The position numbers were made by a program, and so were the translations under genes. This document shows, piece after piece, positions 24,985 through 33,756 of a stretch of 64,000 nt of DNA. Below the pieces are notes generated by a model, which saw nothing but the letters and a program-made list of their open reading frames with translations, made no database searches and was not told where the DNA came from. This DNA is from Lentilitoribacter sp039986595 (GTDB lineage: Bacteria; Pseudomonadota; Alphaproteobacteria; Rhizobiales; Rhizobiaceae). The stretch lies in the NCBI GenBank assembly GCA_039986595.1, contig JBDWQJ010000008.1:1-64000 (forward strand), in the 5' to 3' direction. Position 1 is the stretch's first letter. Each line of letters starts with the position of its first letter.

Positions 24985-25049
24985 AAACAAAGTGTTGATT
25001 TTGTATTAGTTGAAAAAACTTGAATTATTAAATGATATCAATAAGTTAA

Positions 25050-25126
25050 TGGTAGCGGGAGAGGGACTTGAACCCCCGACACGCGGATTATGATTCCGCT
25101 GCTCTAACCAGCTGAGCTACCCCGCC
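25050..25126 (-). tRNA. tRNA-Met (CAU)
   Basis: This 77-base cloverleaf on the minus strand starts GGCGGGGTAGCTCAGCTGG at 25126 and ends in an encoded CCA at 25050-25052. The anticodon stem GCGGA/TCCGC encloses a 7-base loop ATCATAA, so the anticodon is CAT (+ strand ATG at 25090-25092). The T loop is TTCAAGT. The D arm is of elongator type. A tRNA-Ile with modified CAU (lysidine) is formally possible, though the body fits alphaproteobacterial elongator tRNA-Met. The mobile element abuts its 3' end. Confidence 0.95.
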
Positions 25127-25406
25127 ACACAACGCTTTATTTAAGCGCGACTGTTCTTAACAGATCGGCGGCATATAAGGTGCACAATGTCCAAGTGTCA
25201 AGCATTTTACGTGATTTTTCGCACAAATCATGAGGTTTTAATTTTAAGCTGGTTAAGTGATGGAAACTTGAGACCTTTTGGCTATTTTTTCCAAGCCTAT
25301 ATGCTGCATAATTTTGATATTCTAATTATAGTTACTCTTGCGAACTTGCGAAAATGCCTTCAGCACTTTAGTGCTTAAAATCATTGATAAAGATTTGGAA
25401 ACTAGA

Positions 25407-26363
25407 ATGAATAATGAAGTAAAAATTGCAGTTGTTGGATGCGGCTATTGGGGTACAAATCATGCCCGCACACTATCTGAACTTGGCGCATTGGCAGCCG
25501 TGAGCGATTTAAATTCAGATAACGCCAACAAGGCAGCTTCAAATTTCAATGTTCCGCAAAAATCATTTGATGAGATTTTAAATGACACTAAGATTGATGG
25601 TGTAGTCTTTGCCTTGCCCCCTCACCTCCACGCCCAAAACGCAATCCTTGCGCTCAATGCCGGCAAGCACGTTTTGATCGAAAAACCGATTGCATTGAAC
25701 ACCAAGGACGCGCAAAGCGTGGTTCAAGCAGCAGATGCATCGGGTAAAACCGCAATGACCGGACATATCTTGCGCTATCATTCGGCTTTTGAAAAAATGC
25801 TATCAATGTTCCAAGCTGGTGATCTGGGCGAATTGCAATATATCCACTCGCACCGCGTAGGTCTGGGTAAATTCCATCCAAAAAATGATGCATTGTGGGA
25901 TATCGCCCCCCATGATCTGTCATTGATTTTAGCTGTTACAGGTGAAGCGCCAAACCGTATTCATGGTGAAGGTGCAGCAACGCTTAATCATCTAAGCGAC
26001 TTTGCGCATCTGCATTTAGGATTTCCATCAGGGGTCAAAGCACATGTTCTCACATCCAGGCTTAACCCCTATCGCGAACGCCGTTTAACGCTTGTGGGAT
26101 CAAAAGCCATGATGTCTTTTGATGATGCGCTTCCGTGGGATCAAAAACTAGCTTTGTACAATCATAAAATCTGGGAGGATGACATGGGTTGGCAAAGTGA
26201 AATGGTTGAGCCTGAATTTATTTCAGTTGAGCAAAGCATGCCGCTTACCGCAGAACTTGAAGATTTCATCAATGCGATTAAGACGGGATCAAAACCGCGG
26301 GTGACCGTTCAAGACGGACTTGAAATTGTCAAAATCCTCGAAGCCGGAGCCGTCCAACATTAG
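25407..26363 (+). CDS. Gfo/Idh/MocA-family NAD(P)-dependent oxidoreductase
   Basis: The frame opens at 25338, but the ATG at 25407 begins directly with the Rossmann strand VKIAVVGCGYWGTNHARTL (318 residues), so it is the likely start. A second family motif, HVLIEKPIAL, lies at about residue 90; the Lys of EKP is catalytic in the family. GHILRYHSAF and DIAPHDLSLIL follow, and in the latter the His corresponds to the catalytic His of many members. The C-terminal alpha/beta domain is typical. The substrate, probably a sugar or inositol derivative, cannot be deduced, and no sugar operon surrounds it. It lies just outside the element, on the other side of the tRNA. Confidence 0.85.
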   Translation: MNNEVKIAVVGCGYWGTNHARTLSELGALAAVSDLNSDNANKAASNFNVPQKSFDEILNDTKIDGVVFALPPHLHAQNAILALNAGKHVLIEKPIALNTKDAQSVVQAADASGKTAMTGHILRYHSAFEKMLSMFQAGDLGELQYIHSHRVGLGKFHPKNDALWDIAPHDLSLILAVTGEAPNRIHGEGAATLNHLSDFAHLHLGFPSGVKAHVLTSRLNPYRERRLTLVGSKAMMSFDDALPWDQKLALYNHKIWEDDMGWQSEMVEPEFISVEQSMPLTAELEDFINAIKTGSKPRVTVQDGLEIVKILEAGAVQH

Positions 26364-26478
26364 TACAATCGAAAAGTAAATAGTCACATCTACCTCTCCA
26401 ATTTGTGAAAAGACGTCAATTGCGCATTTTTCTGTAAATGCTAATTCTTATTACAACACTTATTGGAAGGGTAAAACC

Positions 26479-26931
26479 ATGAAAAACATTTCGATCGCTC
26501 TCGCATTTTCTGCGCTAACAATTTTTGCAGCCCCCTTGGCTTCAACTTCAGACAGTTGGCTTGGCGCAACAGCAGCCCATGCTGAAATGATGTCAATCTC
26601 AACAGGCATGATCAAAGGTGTTGGTGGCAATTATATCGGTGAAGGTAATGTTAAAATCGTCAAAGACGATAGCGGTAAACATACCCTTGAATTATCAGAC
26701 TTCACATCAAGCGCCGGCCCAGACTTAAAAGTCTTTCTCGTTGAAGGTTCAAGCCTTAAAGACGGCAATGATGTCATTGCGGGCAATCACGTAAATCTTG
26801 GCGTTTTAAAATCTACATCAGGTGCACAAAGCTATGTGCTTCCTGAAGGTGTTGATCCTACAAACTTTGGCTCTGTCGCAATCTTCTGTGAGAAATATAC
26901 GGTTCTGTTTTCATCTGCTGATCTGAAGTAA
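26479..26931 (+). CDS. Secreted DM13-domain protein
   Basis: A 150-residue exported protein with a signal peptide (MKNISIALAFSALTIFAAPLAS). A DM13 domain covers about 38-150: SISTGMIKGVGG, then ELSDFTSSAGPDLKVFLVE, then VAIFCEKYTVLFSSADLK. DM13 is proposed to be a redox or electron-transfer domain with a conserved Cys, here in IFCEKY. A good ribosome-binding site (GGAAGGG) precedes the ATG. It is monocistronic, with a 10-bp hairpin at 26946-26975 after it. The partner redox protein is not apparent. Confidence 0.8.
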   Translation: MKNISIALAFSALTIFAAPLASTSDSWLGATAAHAEMMSISTGMIKGVGGNYIGEGNVKIVKDDSGKHTLELSDFTSSAGPDLKVFLVEGSSLKDGNDVIAGNHVNLGVLKSTSGAQSYVLPEGVDPTNFGSVAIFCEKYTVLFSSADLK

Positions 26932-26945
26932 TACTGTCAAAACCT

Positions 26946-26975
26946 AGATAGCGCATCTTTTTAAGTGCGCTGTCT
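26946..26975 (+). terminator. Hairpin after the DM13 gene
   Basis: AGATAGCGCA (26946-26955) pairs with TGCGCTGTCT (26966-26975) with one wobble, and the loop is T-rich. The tail TCAACC is not a U-tract, so termination efficiency is doubtful. Confidence 0.45.
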
Positions 26976-27061
26976 TCAACCTGAGATACTGGCTAAAATT
27001 ATTATAGCGATTGACAATTGTTCTTCTGGAGGGATTACTCCCGTCTTTGCAGGAGAAAAAT

Positions 27062-27685
27062 ATGCCAATTGAAAACTATGTCGCATTCGTCATCGCATCT
27101 ATTATCGTTCTTATAATTCCTGGTCCATCCATCATCATGGCCGTTGGACAAGCCATCGCGCACGGAAAACGCGCTGTTGCGCCTACAGTTTGGGGTGTGG
27201 TTGCAGGAGATGCGATCGCCACCACTCTTTCTATGTTGGGTGTGGGTACAATCTTGCTCGCATCATCTGAGGCTTTTCAGATCATCAAATGGGCAGGCGT
27301 AATTTATCTAATCTATATTGGCATATCGATGATCAGAAATGCTGGCAAAGCTGAAGCGAGTGATACACAAAGCGCCGATCAGTTAAAGTCGCCTCAAAAG
27401 ATGTTTCAACAAGCTTTAATCGTCACGGCTCTAAACCCGAAAGGGATCATCTTCTTTATCGCATTTGTTCCGCAGTTCATCAGTCCAACATCAAGCTTCC
27501 TGCCGCAAGCAGCAATTTGTATCACGACTTTTCTTGTGCTCGCGTTCGTTAATATGTGGCTCTATACAGCCTTTGCTGCACACGCGCGACAAGGCATGCA
27601 AAACCCAAGCGTGCTAAAATGGGCAGAGCGCACGGGTGGTAGTTTACTGATAAGCGCTGGGGTTTTATCTGCCGCAAAAACTTAA
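27062..27685 (+). CDS. LysE/RhtB-family amino-acid exporter
   Basis: The frame opens at 27011, but the ATG at 27062 has a strong ribosome-binding site (AGGAG, 6 bases before) and starts the first membrane segment, giving 207 residues. Family signatures are IPGPSIIMAVGQAIAHGKRA near the N-terminus and ALNPKGIIFFIAFVPQFI at about residue 125. About six membrane spans are expected, with export of a small amino acid or derivative across the inner membrane. The substrate is not predictable. Monocistronic; convergent with amtB and sharing a hairpin between the two stops. Confidence 0.88.
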   Translation: MPIENYVAFVIASIIVLIIPGPSIIMAVGQAIAHGKRAVAPTVWGVVAGDAIATTLSMLGVGTILLASSEAFQIIKWAGVIYLIYIGISMIRNAGKAEASDTQSADQLKSPQKMFQQALIVTALNPKGIIFFIAFVPQFISPTSSFLPQAAICITTFLVLAFVNMWLYTAFAAHARQGMQNPSVLKWAERTGGSLLISAGVLSAAKT

Positions 27686-27693
27686 ATGAAAAA

Positions 27694-27722
27694 GGCCAGA
27701 GTGAATTTGCTTCACCCTGGCC
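27694..27722 (-). terminator. Terminator between lysE-like gene and amtB
   Basis: GGCCAGAGTGAA (27694-27705) pairs with TTCACCCTGGCC (27711-27722) with one mismatch. The U-tract (TTTTT) is on the minus strand, so it mainly ends amtB transcription. It may also slow + strand transcripts. Confidence 0.7.
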
Positions 27723-27755
27723 TCACTTCTACTCAAAAATTGAACTATCTGGAAC

Positions 27756-28955
27756 TTAACCCTCTGGGTTAGCACCAATTTTGTGGATCGCTAAATCAGC
27801 ACCCATTTGTTGCTCTTCATCTGTTAGACGAATGCCCATCGTTGCACGCAACACACCGTAAACAATAAGTCCAGCAACAAACGCATAACCAGCGCCAACG
27901 ACTGATCCAACGAGCTGGCTCATAAACGTTACGCCACCCAAGCCACCAAGAGCTTCAGTCCCGAAGATACCGCAGGCAATACCACCCCAAAGGCCGCAAA
28001 GACCGTGTAAAGGCCATACACCCAACACATCATCGATCTGCCATTTGCTCTGACATAGATTAAAGAAAATCACAAAGATAGCACCAGCAACACCGCCAAC
28101 AATAAGCGAACCGATTGGGTTCATGATATCTGATCCTGCACAAACAGCGACCAGACCGGCAAGCGCACCATTGTGAATAAAGCCTGGGTCGTTTTTGCCG
28201 ATAACCAGCGCAACCAAAATACCGCCAACCATAGCCATTAGTGAGTTTAGAGCAGTTAGGCCAGATACACCTTCAACAGAACCATGGGTCATAACGTTAA
28301 AGCCAAACCACCCGATACAAAGCATCCAAGAGCCCATAGCCAACCACGGAATAGAAGAAGGTGGGAAGTTAGGTGTGCGAACGCCATCTTTATAACGGCG
28401 ATAACGTGCACCGAGCAACATCACCGCAGCAAGAGCAATCCAACCACCAACAGCATGAACAACAATTGAACCAGCAAAATCATGGAATTCAGCACCGAAT
28501 GTATCATTCAGCCAACCTTGGAAACCATAGTTACCACCCCAGATCATGCCTTCAAATAGCGGATAGAAAAATCCAACGATGACGGCAGAAGCGATCAATT
28601 GAGGATAAAATTTTGCGCGCTCAGCAATACCACCTGAAATGATCGCTGGGATCGCGGCAGCAAAAGTAACGAGGAAGAACAACTTAACAAGATCAAGACC
28701 CTGTGCTGCAAATCCTGTGCCCTCGCCGCCGGAAAGCGTTGTTGCATCGGCAAAGAAATTCGTTCCGTATGCAACAGAATAACCGACCACAAAATATGCA
28801 ACTGTCGAAATTGCAAAATCAGAAATGATTTTGACCAAAGCGTTGACCTGATTTTTATGTCGAACCGTGCCAACTTCCAAAAACGCAAAGCCACCATGCA
28901 TTGCAAAAACTAAAATCGCCCCCAATAGAACGAAAAATACGTCTGTTCCAACCAC
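27756..28955 (-). CDS. amtB: AmtB-family ammonium transporter
   Basis: Ammonium channel of the inner membrane. The frame opens at a GTG at 28994. An AAGGGG ribosome-binding site is better placed for the GTG at 28955 (399 residues), which begins VVGTDVFFVLLGAILVFAMH, the first membrane span. Later signatures are GSIVVHAVGGWIALAAVMLLG, with the pore His region, and WPLHGLCGLWGGIACGIFG, with the second conserved His. About 11 spans are expected. The usual partner glnK (PII) is absent next to it, and there is no cleavable signal ahead of span 1, so this may be a specialised Amt paralogue. A terminator lies at 27694-27722. Confidence 0.9.
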   Translation of the reverse strand: MVGTDVFFVLLGAILVFAMHGGFAFLEVGTVRHKNQVNALVKIISDFAISTVAYFVVGYSVAYGTNFFADATTLSGGEGTGFAAQGLDLVKLFFLVTFAAAIPAIISGGIAERAKFYPQLIASAVIVGFFYPLFEGMIWGGNYGFQGWLNDTFGAEFHDFAGSIVVHAVGGWIALAAVMLLGARYRRYKDGVRTPNFPPSSIPWLAMGSWMLCIGWFGFNVMTHGSVEGVSGLTALNSLMAMVGGILVALVIGKNDPGFIHNGALAGLVAVCAGSDIMNPIGSLIVGGVAGAIFVIFFNLCQSKWQIDDVLGVWPLHGLCGLWGGIACGIFGTEALGGLGGVTFMSQLVGSVVGAGYAFVAGLIVYGVLRATMGIRLTDEEQQMGADLAIHKIGANPEG

Positions 28956-29200
28956 GAGAAACACCCCTTGTATTATCATTAAAGTAATAAGCACCCATCC
29001 TCGATGCTCAATTCTTACTCACAACAACGCAAGGCCTGTGCCAAGTATTAATAAATTGTTATTTATTTAATCAAAAGCTGATTTTGCTAGCTATTTTCTG
29101 ACTAGATCTTAATCAAGAAGGTATTTCTAGTGCAGAAAACTCAGAAAAGTCTATTAATTAGGCATGTAATTGATCAAAAAATAAGCAAATGCCAAATTAT

Positions 29201-29225
29201 AGGCGCCTCCTCAAAGGAAGCGCCT
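29201..29225 (-). terminator. Hairpin after the dienelactone hydrolase gene
   Basis: AGGCGCCTCC (29201-29210) pairs with GGAAGCGCCT (29216-29225) with one mismatch and a 5-base loop. Only a weak T-rich tail follows on the minus strand. Confidence 0.5.
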
Positions 29226-29232
29226 CTGTTGT

Positions 29233-30138
29233 TTAAGCCAGGTATCTACTAAAGAACGCTATGGTTCGCTCTTCTGCAAGCTTCGCATTCACTTCATCAT
29301 ATCTTGGTGTCGTATCATTATGGAAACCATGATTTGCGTCAGGGTAAATATGCGCTTCATATGTTTTTCCAGCGGCCTTTAATGCAGCCTCATAAGGCGG
29401 CCAGCCTTCATTGATACGTGTATCAAGCTCACCAAATTGGAACATCAATGGCGCCTTAATAGATGGCACATCTTCAACTGCGGCTTGGCGTCCATAAAAT
29501 GGCACACCAGCTGATAGCTCCGGATAAGCAACTGAAATGGCGTTTACCACACCACCACCATAACAGAACCCAACTGCACCAACTTTGCCTGTGCTATCTT
29601 CACGTCCTAGAAGGTGTTCAAATCCTGCGAAAAAATCATTCAGCAGCTTACCGCGATCAACCGTTCTTTGAAGCTCTCGGCCTTTATCATCACTTCCAGG
29701 ATATCCACCAACGGAGGTTAAACCATCAGGAGCAAGCGCCATAAAGCCAGCTTTAGCCATGCGCCGCGCCACATCTTCAATATATGGATTTAACCCACGG
29801 TTCTCGTGAATAACTAAAACCGCAGGCAATTTACCAACCGCACCAGCGGGTTTGACGAGATAACCATTTACATCACCATTTCCATTTGGTGATTGATACG
29901 TCATACGCTCGGTTGTGATATCACCATCATCTGGAGCAACTTGCTGCGCAAGCGCGTAATTTGGCGCAAGCTGTCCAAGCAGAACTGATGCAGTAATACC
30001 GCCAACGGCAAACTTGCCAGCTTTGTCCAAAAATTCGCGCTTAGTCATTTTGCCATGTGCGTAAAAATCATAGAGATCTAAAAGCTCCTGCGGAAAGTCT
30101 TTTGCCGTCTTACGTAATCCGGGAATATGCTCATTCAT
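29233..30138 (-). CDS. Exported dienelactone-hydrolase-family protein
   Basis: The frame opens at 30198, but the ATG at 30138 has the ribosome-binding site AAGGAT 7 bases upstream (301 residues). After an N-terminal helical stretch, KFAVGGITASVLLGQLAPNY forms a membrane-export or anchor segment at about residue 45. The alpha/beta-hydrolase domain has the family's Cys nucleophile in VGFCYGGG, Asp in GELDTRI and His in ANHGFHN. Such proteins hydrolyse dienelactone or related esters, but many paralogues have unknown substrates. It is not in a chlorocatechol operon, so the role is open. Monocistronic. Confidence 0.85.
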   Translation of the reverse strand: MNEHIPGLRKTAKDFPQELLDLYDFYAHGKMTKREFLDKAGKFAVGGITASVLLGQLAPNYALAQQVAPDDGDITTERMTYQSPNGNGDVNGYLVKPAGAVGKLPAVLVIHENRGLNPYIEDVARRMAKAGFMALAPDGLTSVGGYPGSDDKGRELQRTVDRGKLLNDFFAGFEHLLGREDSTGKVGAVGFCYGGGVVNAISVAYPELSAGVPFYGRQAAVEDVPSIKAPLMFQFGELDTRINEGWPPYEAALKAAGKTYEAHIYPDANHGFHNDTTPRYDEVNAKLAEERTIAFFSRYLA

Positions 30139-30269
30139 GGTGAATATCCTTTTCCAATTTGCAAACTTCATGGTTAAACTGCCCAAGGGGTTAGACAATC
30201 ACAAGTTACAAATCTGTAAGGTTGATCACATGTTTGTTGGGTTCATAAAAATTAGCGAGCCAGCGCGAA

Positions 30270-30962
30270 TTATTCGCTTAACGTTAAGATCTCATTCAAC
30301 GGCTTTTTAATCTTGGCAACACTTGGAACCGTTGCGTCACCAGATGGATGTCCAACCGCAATAATCATCACGGGTTTTTCCGACTGCGGACGATCAAATT
30401 TCTCATTAAGGAATTTCATCGGATTTGGCGTATGGGTCAACGTGACCAGTCCCGAATGGTGTAAAGCTGTTAGCAACACCCCTGTTGCAATTCCCACACT
30501 TTCAGGAACATAGTAATTTTTAAAACGCTGCCCATCGTCAAACTCTCCCCAACGCTGAGCAAAGACAATAATCAGCCAAGGCGCGATATCCAGATGCGGT
30601 TTTTCTGCTGTGGTCCCGATGGGTTCTAATGCCTTGATCCACTCATCACCCCCACCACCTGCATAAAATTGGCGCTCTTCCTCTTCCGCTGCAAGTCGAA
30701 TTTCATGTTTGGTGTCAGGATTTGAAATCGCGACAAAGTGCCAAGGCTGATGGTTTGCACCAGATGGCGCAGTTCCTGCCGCTTGAATGCATTTTTCAAT
30801 CACAGATTTTGACACATCACGATCTGTAAAATCTCGCACTGAATGCCTGCGCTTCATCTTATCGTAAAAGGCATCAGCTGCGATTTGCATTTCATCATCA
30901 GACATGTTCATCCGATCAGGTAATGCTAACGCCTCATACTTCATATCACCACGCGAAAACAT
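30270..30962 (-). CDS. Nitroreductase-family FMN oxidoreductase
   Basis: A 230-residue member of the nitroreductase family: KRRHSVRDFTDRDV then APSGANHQPWHFVAI at about 37-80, the FMN-binding signature. PESVGIATGVLLTALHHSGL follows near 150 and the phosphate-binding end IIAVGHPSGDA lies near 205. It forms flavin dimers and uses NAD(P)H. The physiological substrate is unknown; iodotyrosine-deiodinase-like and quinone-reducing members share this layout. It is 11 bases from a GNAT gene on the same strand, a probable operon with mnmA upstream. Confidence 0.87.
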   Translation of the reverse strand: MFSRGDMKYEALALPDRMNMSDDEMQIAADAFYDKMKRRHSVRDFTDRDVSKSVIEKCIQAAGTAPSGANHQPWHFVAISNPDTKHEIRLAAEEEERQFYAGGGGDEWIKALEPIGTTAEKPHLDIAPWLIIVFAQRWGEFDDGQRFKNYYVPESVGIATGVLLTALHHSGLVTLTHTPNPMKFLNEKFDRPQSEKPVMIIAVGHPSGDATVPSVAKIKKPLNEILTLSE

Positions 30963-30973
30963 GTCTCACCCCA

Positions 30974-31459
30974 TTAGTCATTTAAATAAACCATCAAACA
31001 GATTTCACCTTCATCGGTATCATGCAAAGAATGCTGATGAAATCCTGCACCTTGATAGGCTTTTATAGCACGCTTATTCTTATACAAAGGATCAATGACA
31101 ATCTGCTCAGCACCATTTTGGATAAGATTTTGAACATGCTGATGCAGATATTTGCGACCATGCCCCTTATTCAGAAAATCTTCCCGCCCAATAAACGTAT
31201 CAATCGCGCGCGTGGTTTCAGGGAAAGATGAGAAGTAATCCTGCGGCCAATCGCAAACACGGTAATCCTGAATATACGCAAATGGCTGGGAGTTATACTC
31301 AACCACCATCAGATTGATTTTGGGATCATTCAAATCGTGCTTTATCAAACCAAGTTCATCATTGGGATCACCCCACCATTCTTTAAGGTGGGGTGCACGA
31401 AGCCATTCCGACAACATCGGAATATCTGTGTTTTTAACGTTTCGAAAATGATAACTCAT
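30974..31459 (-). CDS. GNAT acetyltransferase, AAC(6')-like subgroup
   Basis: A 161-residue GNAT protein. The acetyl-CoA motif is degenerate (NKGHGRKYLHQHVQNLI at about 97-113). AIDTFIGREDFL precedes it and YKNKRAIKAYQGAGF follows. This is the layout of aminoglycoside 6'-N-acetyltransferase and siderophore acetyltransferase relatives. With no resistance context, an antibiotic substrate is not implied. It sits between mnmA and the nitroreductase gene, with gaps of 18 and 11 bases, so it is probably co-transcribed. Confidence 0.82.
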   Translation of the reverse strand: MSYHFRNVKNTDIPMLSEWLRAPHLKEWWGDPNDELGLIKHDLNDPKINLMVVEYNSQPFAYIQDYRVCDWPQDYFSSFPETTRAIDTFIGREDFLNKGHGRKYLHQHVQNLIQNGAEQIVIDPLYKNKRAIKAYQGAGFHQHSLHDTDEGEICLMVYLND

Positions 31460-31477
31460 CAGAAGGTTCCCGATAAA

Positions 31478-32692
31478 TTATGCGCTCGCAGCCGTGTCTT
31501 CCAGCGGTGATCGCTCATTTAGTTCTTGCAGCATTTGCTCAGTCTTGGGATCCCGCAAAGACTTTTTAATAAACCCGCCACCATAAACGCGCGCGTTGTC
31601 ATCAGGACTGGAATATAGAACACAAGCTTGACCTGCGGCCACACCTTCTTCACCTTCAATCAACTCCACATTTGTCACCCCATCAATATGGGTCACGCGT
31701 GCAGCTTTTGGTGGACGGGTTGAACGCACTTTTGCAAAACACTCAAAGCCTTCAGGGCCAATTTCATCCAAAATTTCATCACCTAACCAATTAACATCTC
31801 TTAAAGTTATTGATTTGGTTTCAAGCGCTTCTTTCGGCCCCACAATTACACGTGCAGTTCGCGCATCGATATAAACGACATATAAAGGCTCACCTGCAGA
31901 CACACCAATGCCTCTACGCTGGCCGATTGTGTATCGCAAAATACCGTCATGCTTACCCAAAACCCGGCCATCAAGATGAACAATATCACCGGTTAAAACT
32001 GCATCTGGACGCAATTTTTCTACAATTGACGAATATTTGCCTTGCGGAACAAAACAAATGTCCTGACTATCAGCTTTTTGCGCAACAACCAGACCCATTT
32101 CTTCCGCAAGTGCACGCGTATCAGATTTAGGTAAATCCCCTAGTGGGAACCTGACATAGTCAAGCTGATCTTGTGTGGTTGCAAAGAGGAAATAACTCTG
32201 ATCACGATTGTTATCGACAGGACGATAAAGCGCTCTGCGTCCAGGGTTTTCTTCCGTAGGGTTTGCCCGCGAACGTATATAATGACCTGTTGCCAGCGCA
32301 TCCGCACCCAAATCTCTAGCAGTTGCCAAAAGATCAGCAAATTTTACAGTTTGATTACATGAAATACATGGAACAGGGGTTTCACCGGCAATATAACTTT
32401 CCGCAAATGGATTAATAACTGCTTCCGCAAAACGTTTTTCATAATCGAGCACATAATGGGGAATACCAATGGTCTCGCAAACGCGGCGCGCATCATCAAT
32501 ATCCTGACCGGCACAACAAGAACCAGCACGGTGCACGGCAGCACCATGATCATAAAGTTGTAATGTAATTCCTAAAACATCATATCCTTGGCGTTTTAAA
32601 ATGCCTGCAACCACAGAACTATCAACACCACCAGACATCGCAACAACCACCCGAGTATCCTCAGGGGCTTTATTTATATCTAAACTATTCAA
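31478..32692 (-). CDS. mnmA: tRNA-specific 2-thiouridylase MnmA
   Basis: It thiolates U34 of tRNA-Lys, Glu and Gln using ATP and a persulfide relay. The frame opens at 32731, but the start consistent with the family N-terminus (NSLD...) is the TTG at 32692, with GAGG five bases upstream (404 residues). The PP-loop ATP site is VVAMSGGVDSSVVAG. A catalytic Cys pair is in ETPVPCISCNQTVKF (about residue 108) and ADSQDICFVPQG (about 205). The C-terminal region has a beta-barrel with the IGQRRGIGVSAGEPLYVV strand. It is the first gene of a minus-strand run with a GNAT and a nitroreductase. Confidence 0.93.
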   Translation of the reverse strand: MNSLDINKAPEDTRVVVAMSGGVDSSVVAGILKRQGYDVLGITLQLYDHGAAVHRAGSCCAGQDIDDARRVCETIGIPHYVLDYEKRFAEAVINPFAESYIAGETPVPCISCNQTVKFADLLATARDLGADALATGHYIRSRANPTEENPGRRALYRPVDNNRDQSYFLFATTQDQLDYVRFPLGDLPKSDTRALAEEMGLVVAQKADSQDICFVPQGKYSSIVEKLRPDAVLTGDIVHLDGRVLGKHDGILRYTIGQRRGIGVSAGEPLYVVYIDARTARVIVGPKEALETKSITLRDVNWLGDEILDEIGPEGFECFAKVRSTRPPKAARVTHIDGVTNVELIEGEEGVAAGQACVLYSSPDDNARVYGGGFIKKSLRDPKTEQMLQELNERSPLEDTAASA

Positions 32693-32800
32693 TTTTGACC
32701 TCAATCCAACAGCGTTAAAGGCGCTGATCAATTAACAATGGGGTGCTTATAATCCCATTGGATACAAACAACAAGCGTTGTTCAGCATGGCCAGTTAAAC

Positions 32801-33256
32801 TCATGTCAGTGTTTTTCGAAAATAAACGCGATGAAACCCGTCTTCTAACCGGCGCTCCGTTTCTTTATACCCAAGCTTGGGATAGATCGCCAAATTGGCA
32901 ACCATTTTCTCATTCGTATATAACTCAATTTCATTCAGGCCCAATGCAATCGTACAATCTTCGCAATACTTCATGAGTTTACGGCCAATACCCTTTCCAT
33001 GAGAAGTGGGCATAACGGCAATATTTTCTAGATGCATGACATCATCTGTGACAAAAAATACGATAAATCCGGTAAGTTTCTGTTCACCATCTTTTTCAAT
33101 ATAAACTTTTTTTTCGAAAATTAATTTTGCGAAATCAGCCACCATCGGCGCAGGTTTTCGCCCAATTGCCTCAACATAAGGCGCATAAGCAAGCTCTGCA
33201 CAGTGCTTTATGGCAGTTAAATCAGCATTTTGGGCTATTTTAATCAATTTTCGCAC
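32801..33256 (-). CDS. GNAT-family N-acetyltransferase
   Basis: A 151-residue GNAT protein. Motif A is VMPTSHGKGIGRKLMKYCED at about 82-101, where GKGIGR binds acetyl-CoA pyrophosphate. LYTNEKMVANLAIYPKLGYK follows at about 112-131 and is the motif B/dimer region. The protein ends a few bases after a basic VYFRKTL. It stands alone between mnmA and sciP. The acceptor substrate is unknown. Confidence 0.85.
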   Translation of the reverse strand: MRKLIKIAQNADLTAIKHCAELAYAPYVEAIGRKPAPMVADFAKLIFEKKVYIEKDGEQKLTGFIVFFVTDDVMHLENIAVMPTSHGKGIGRKLMKYCEDCTIALGLNEIELYTNEKMVANLAIYPKLGYKETERRLEDGFHRVYFRKTLT

Positions 33257-33420
33257 ACTTACTGGACATAAACAGAAATATAGACTGCATTGATACTAAA
33301 TCAGCATCTATCATCATCCTAGCACAAATCTTACCAACTTCTTACCGACGCCTTAGGCAAAAATTAAAATTGTGGCGGTAAAGTGGAGGCTGTGTTGGTC
33401 TTGAAAAGTAAGAGAGTACA

Positions 33421-33696
33421 ATGACCGAAATGATACGACCTAGAGTTAAGTTTGTAATTGGGCCTGACGGCAGCCCCTTAACGATCGCCGATCTTCCCCC
33501 TGCAACAACGCGCAGATGGGTAATTCGCAGGAAAGCTGAAGTTGTCGCTGCTGTTCGCGGTGGGCTTTTAAGCTTAGAAGAAGCTTGTGAAAAATATACA
33601 CTAACCGTTGAAGAGTTCTTGTCTTGGCAGGCCTCCATCAATGATTACGGTTTAGCTGGATTGCGTACAACGCGCATCCAACAATACCGCCATTAG
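33421..33696 (+). CDS. sciP: SciP, DUF1153 inhibitor of CtrA
   Basis: A 91-residue DUF1153 protein. The N-terminal strand KFVIGPDGSPLTIADLPP leads into a trihelical DNA/CtrA-binding domain (TTRRWVIRRKAEVVAAVRGG, then LSLEEACEKYTLTVEEFLSW). In Caulobacter SciP binds CtrA and stops it recruiting RNA polymerase after replication starts. Conservation across alphaproteobacteria supports the same job. ctrA lies 1.4 kb away, so regulator and inhibitor are linked here. The start codon follows a GAGAGTACA stretch. Confidence 0.93.
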   Translation: MTEMIRPRVKFVIGPDGSPLTIADLPPATTRRWVIRRKAEVVAAVRGGLLSLEEACEKYTLTVEEFLSWQASINDYGLAGLRTTRIQQYRH

Positions 33697-33756
33697 ATTT
33701 AATCTAATTAAACAAACGCACCTGATCTATAATTTAGTTCGGGTGCGTTGTTGCGC

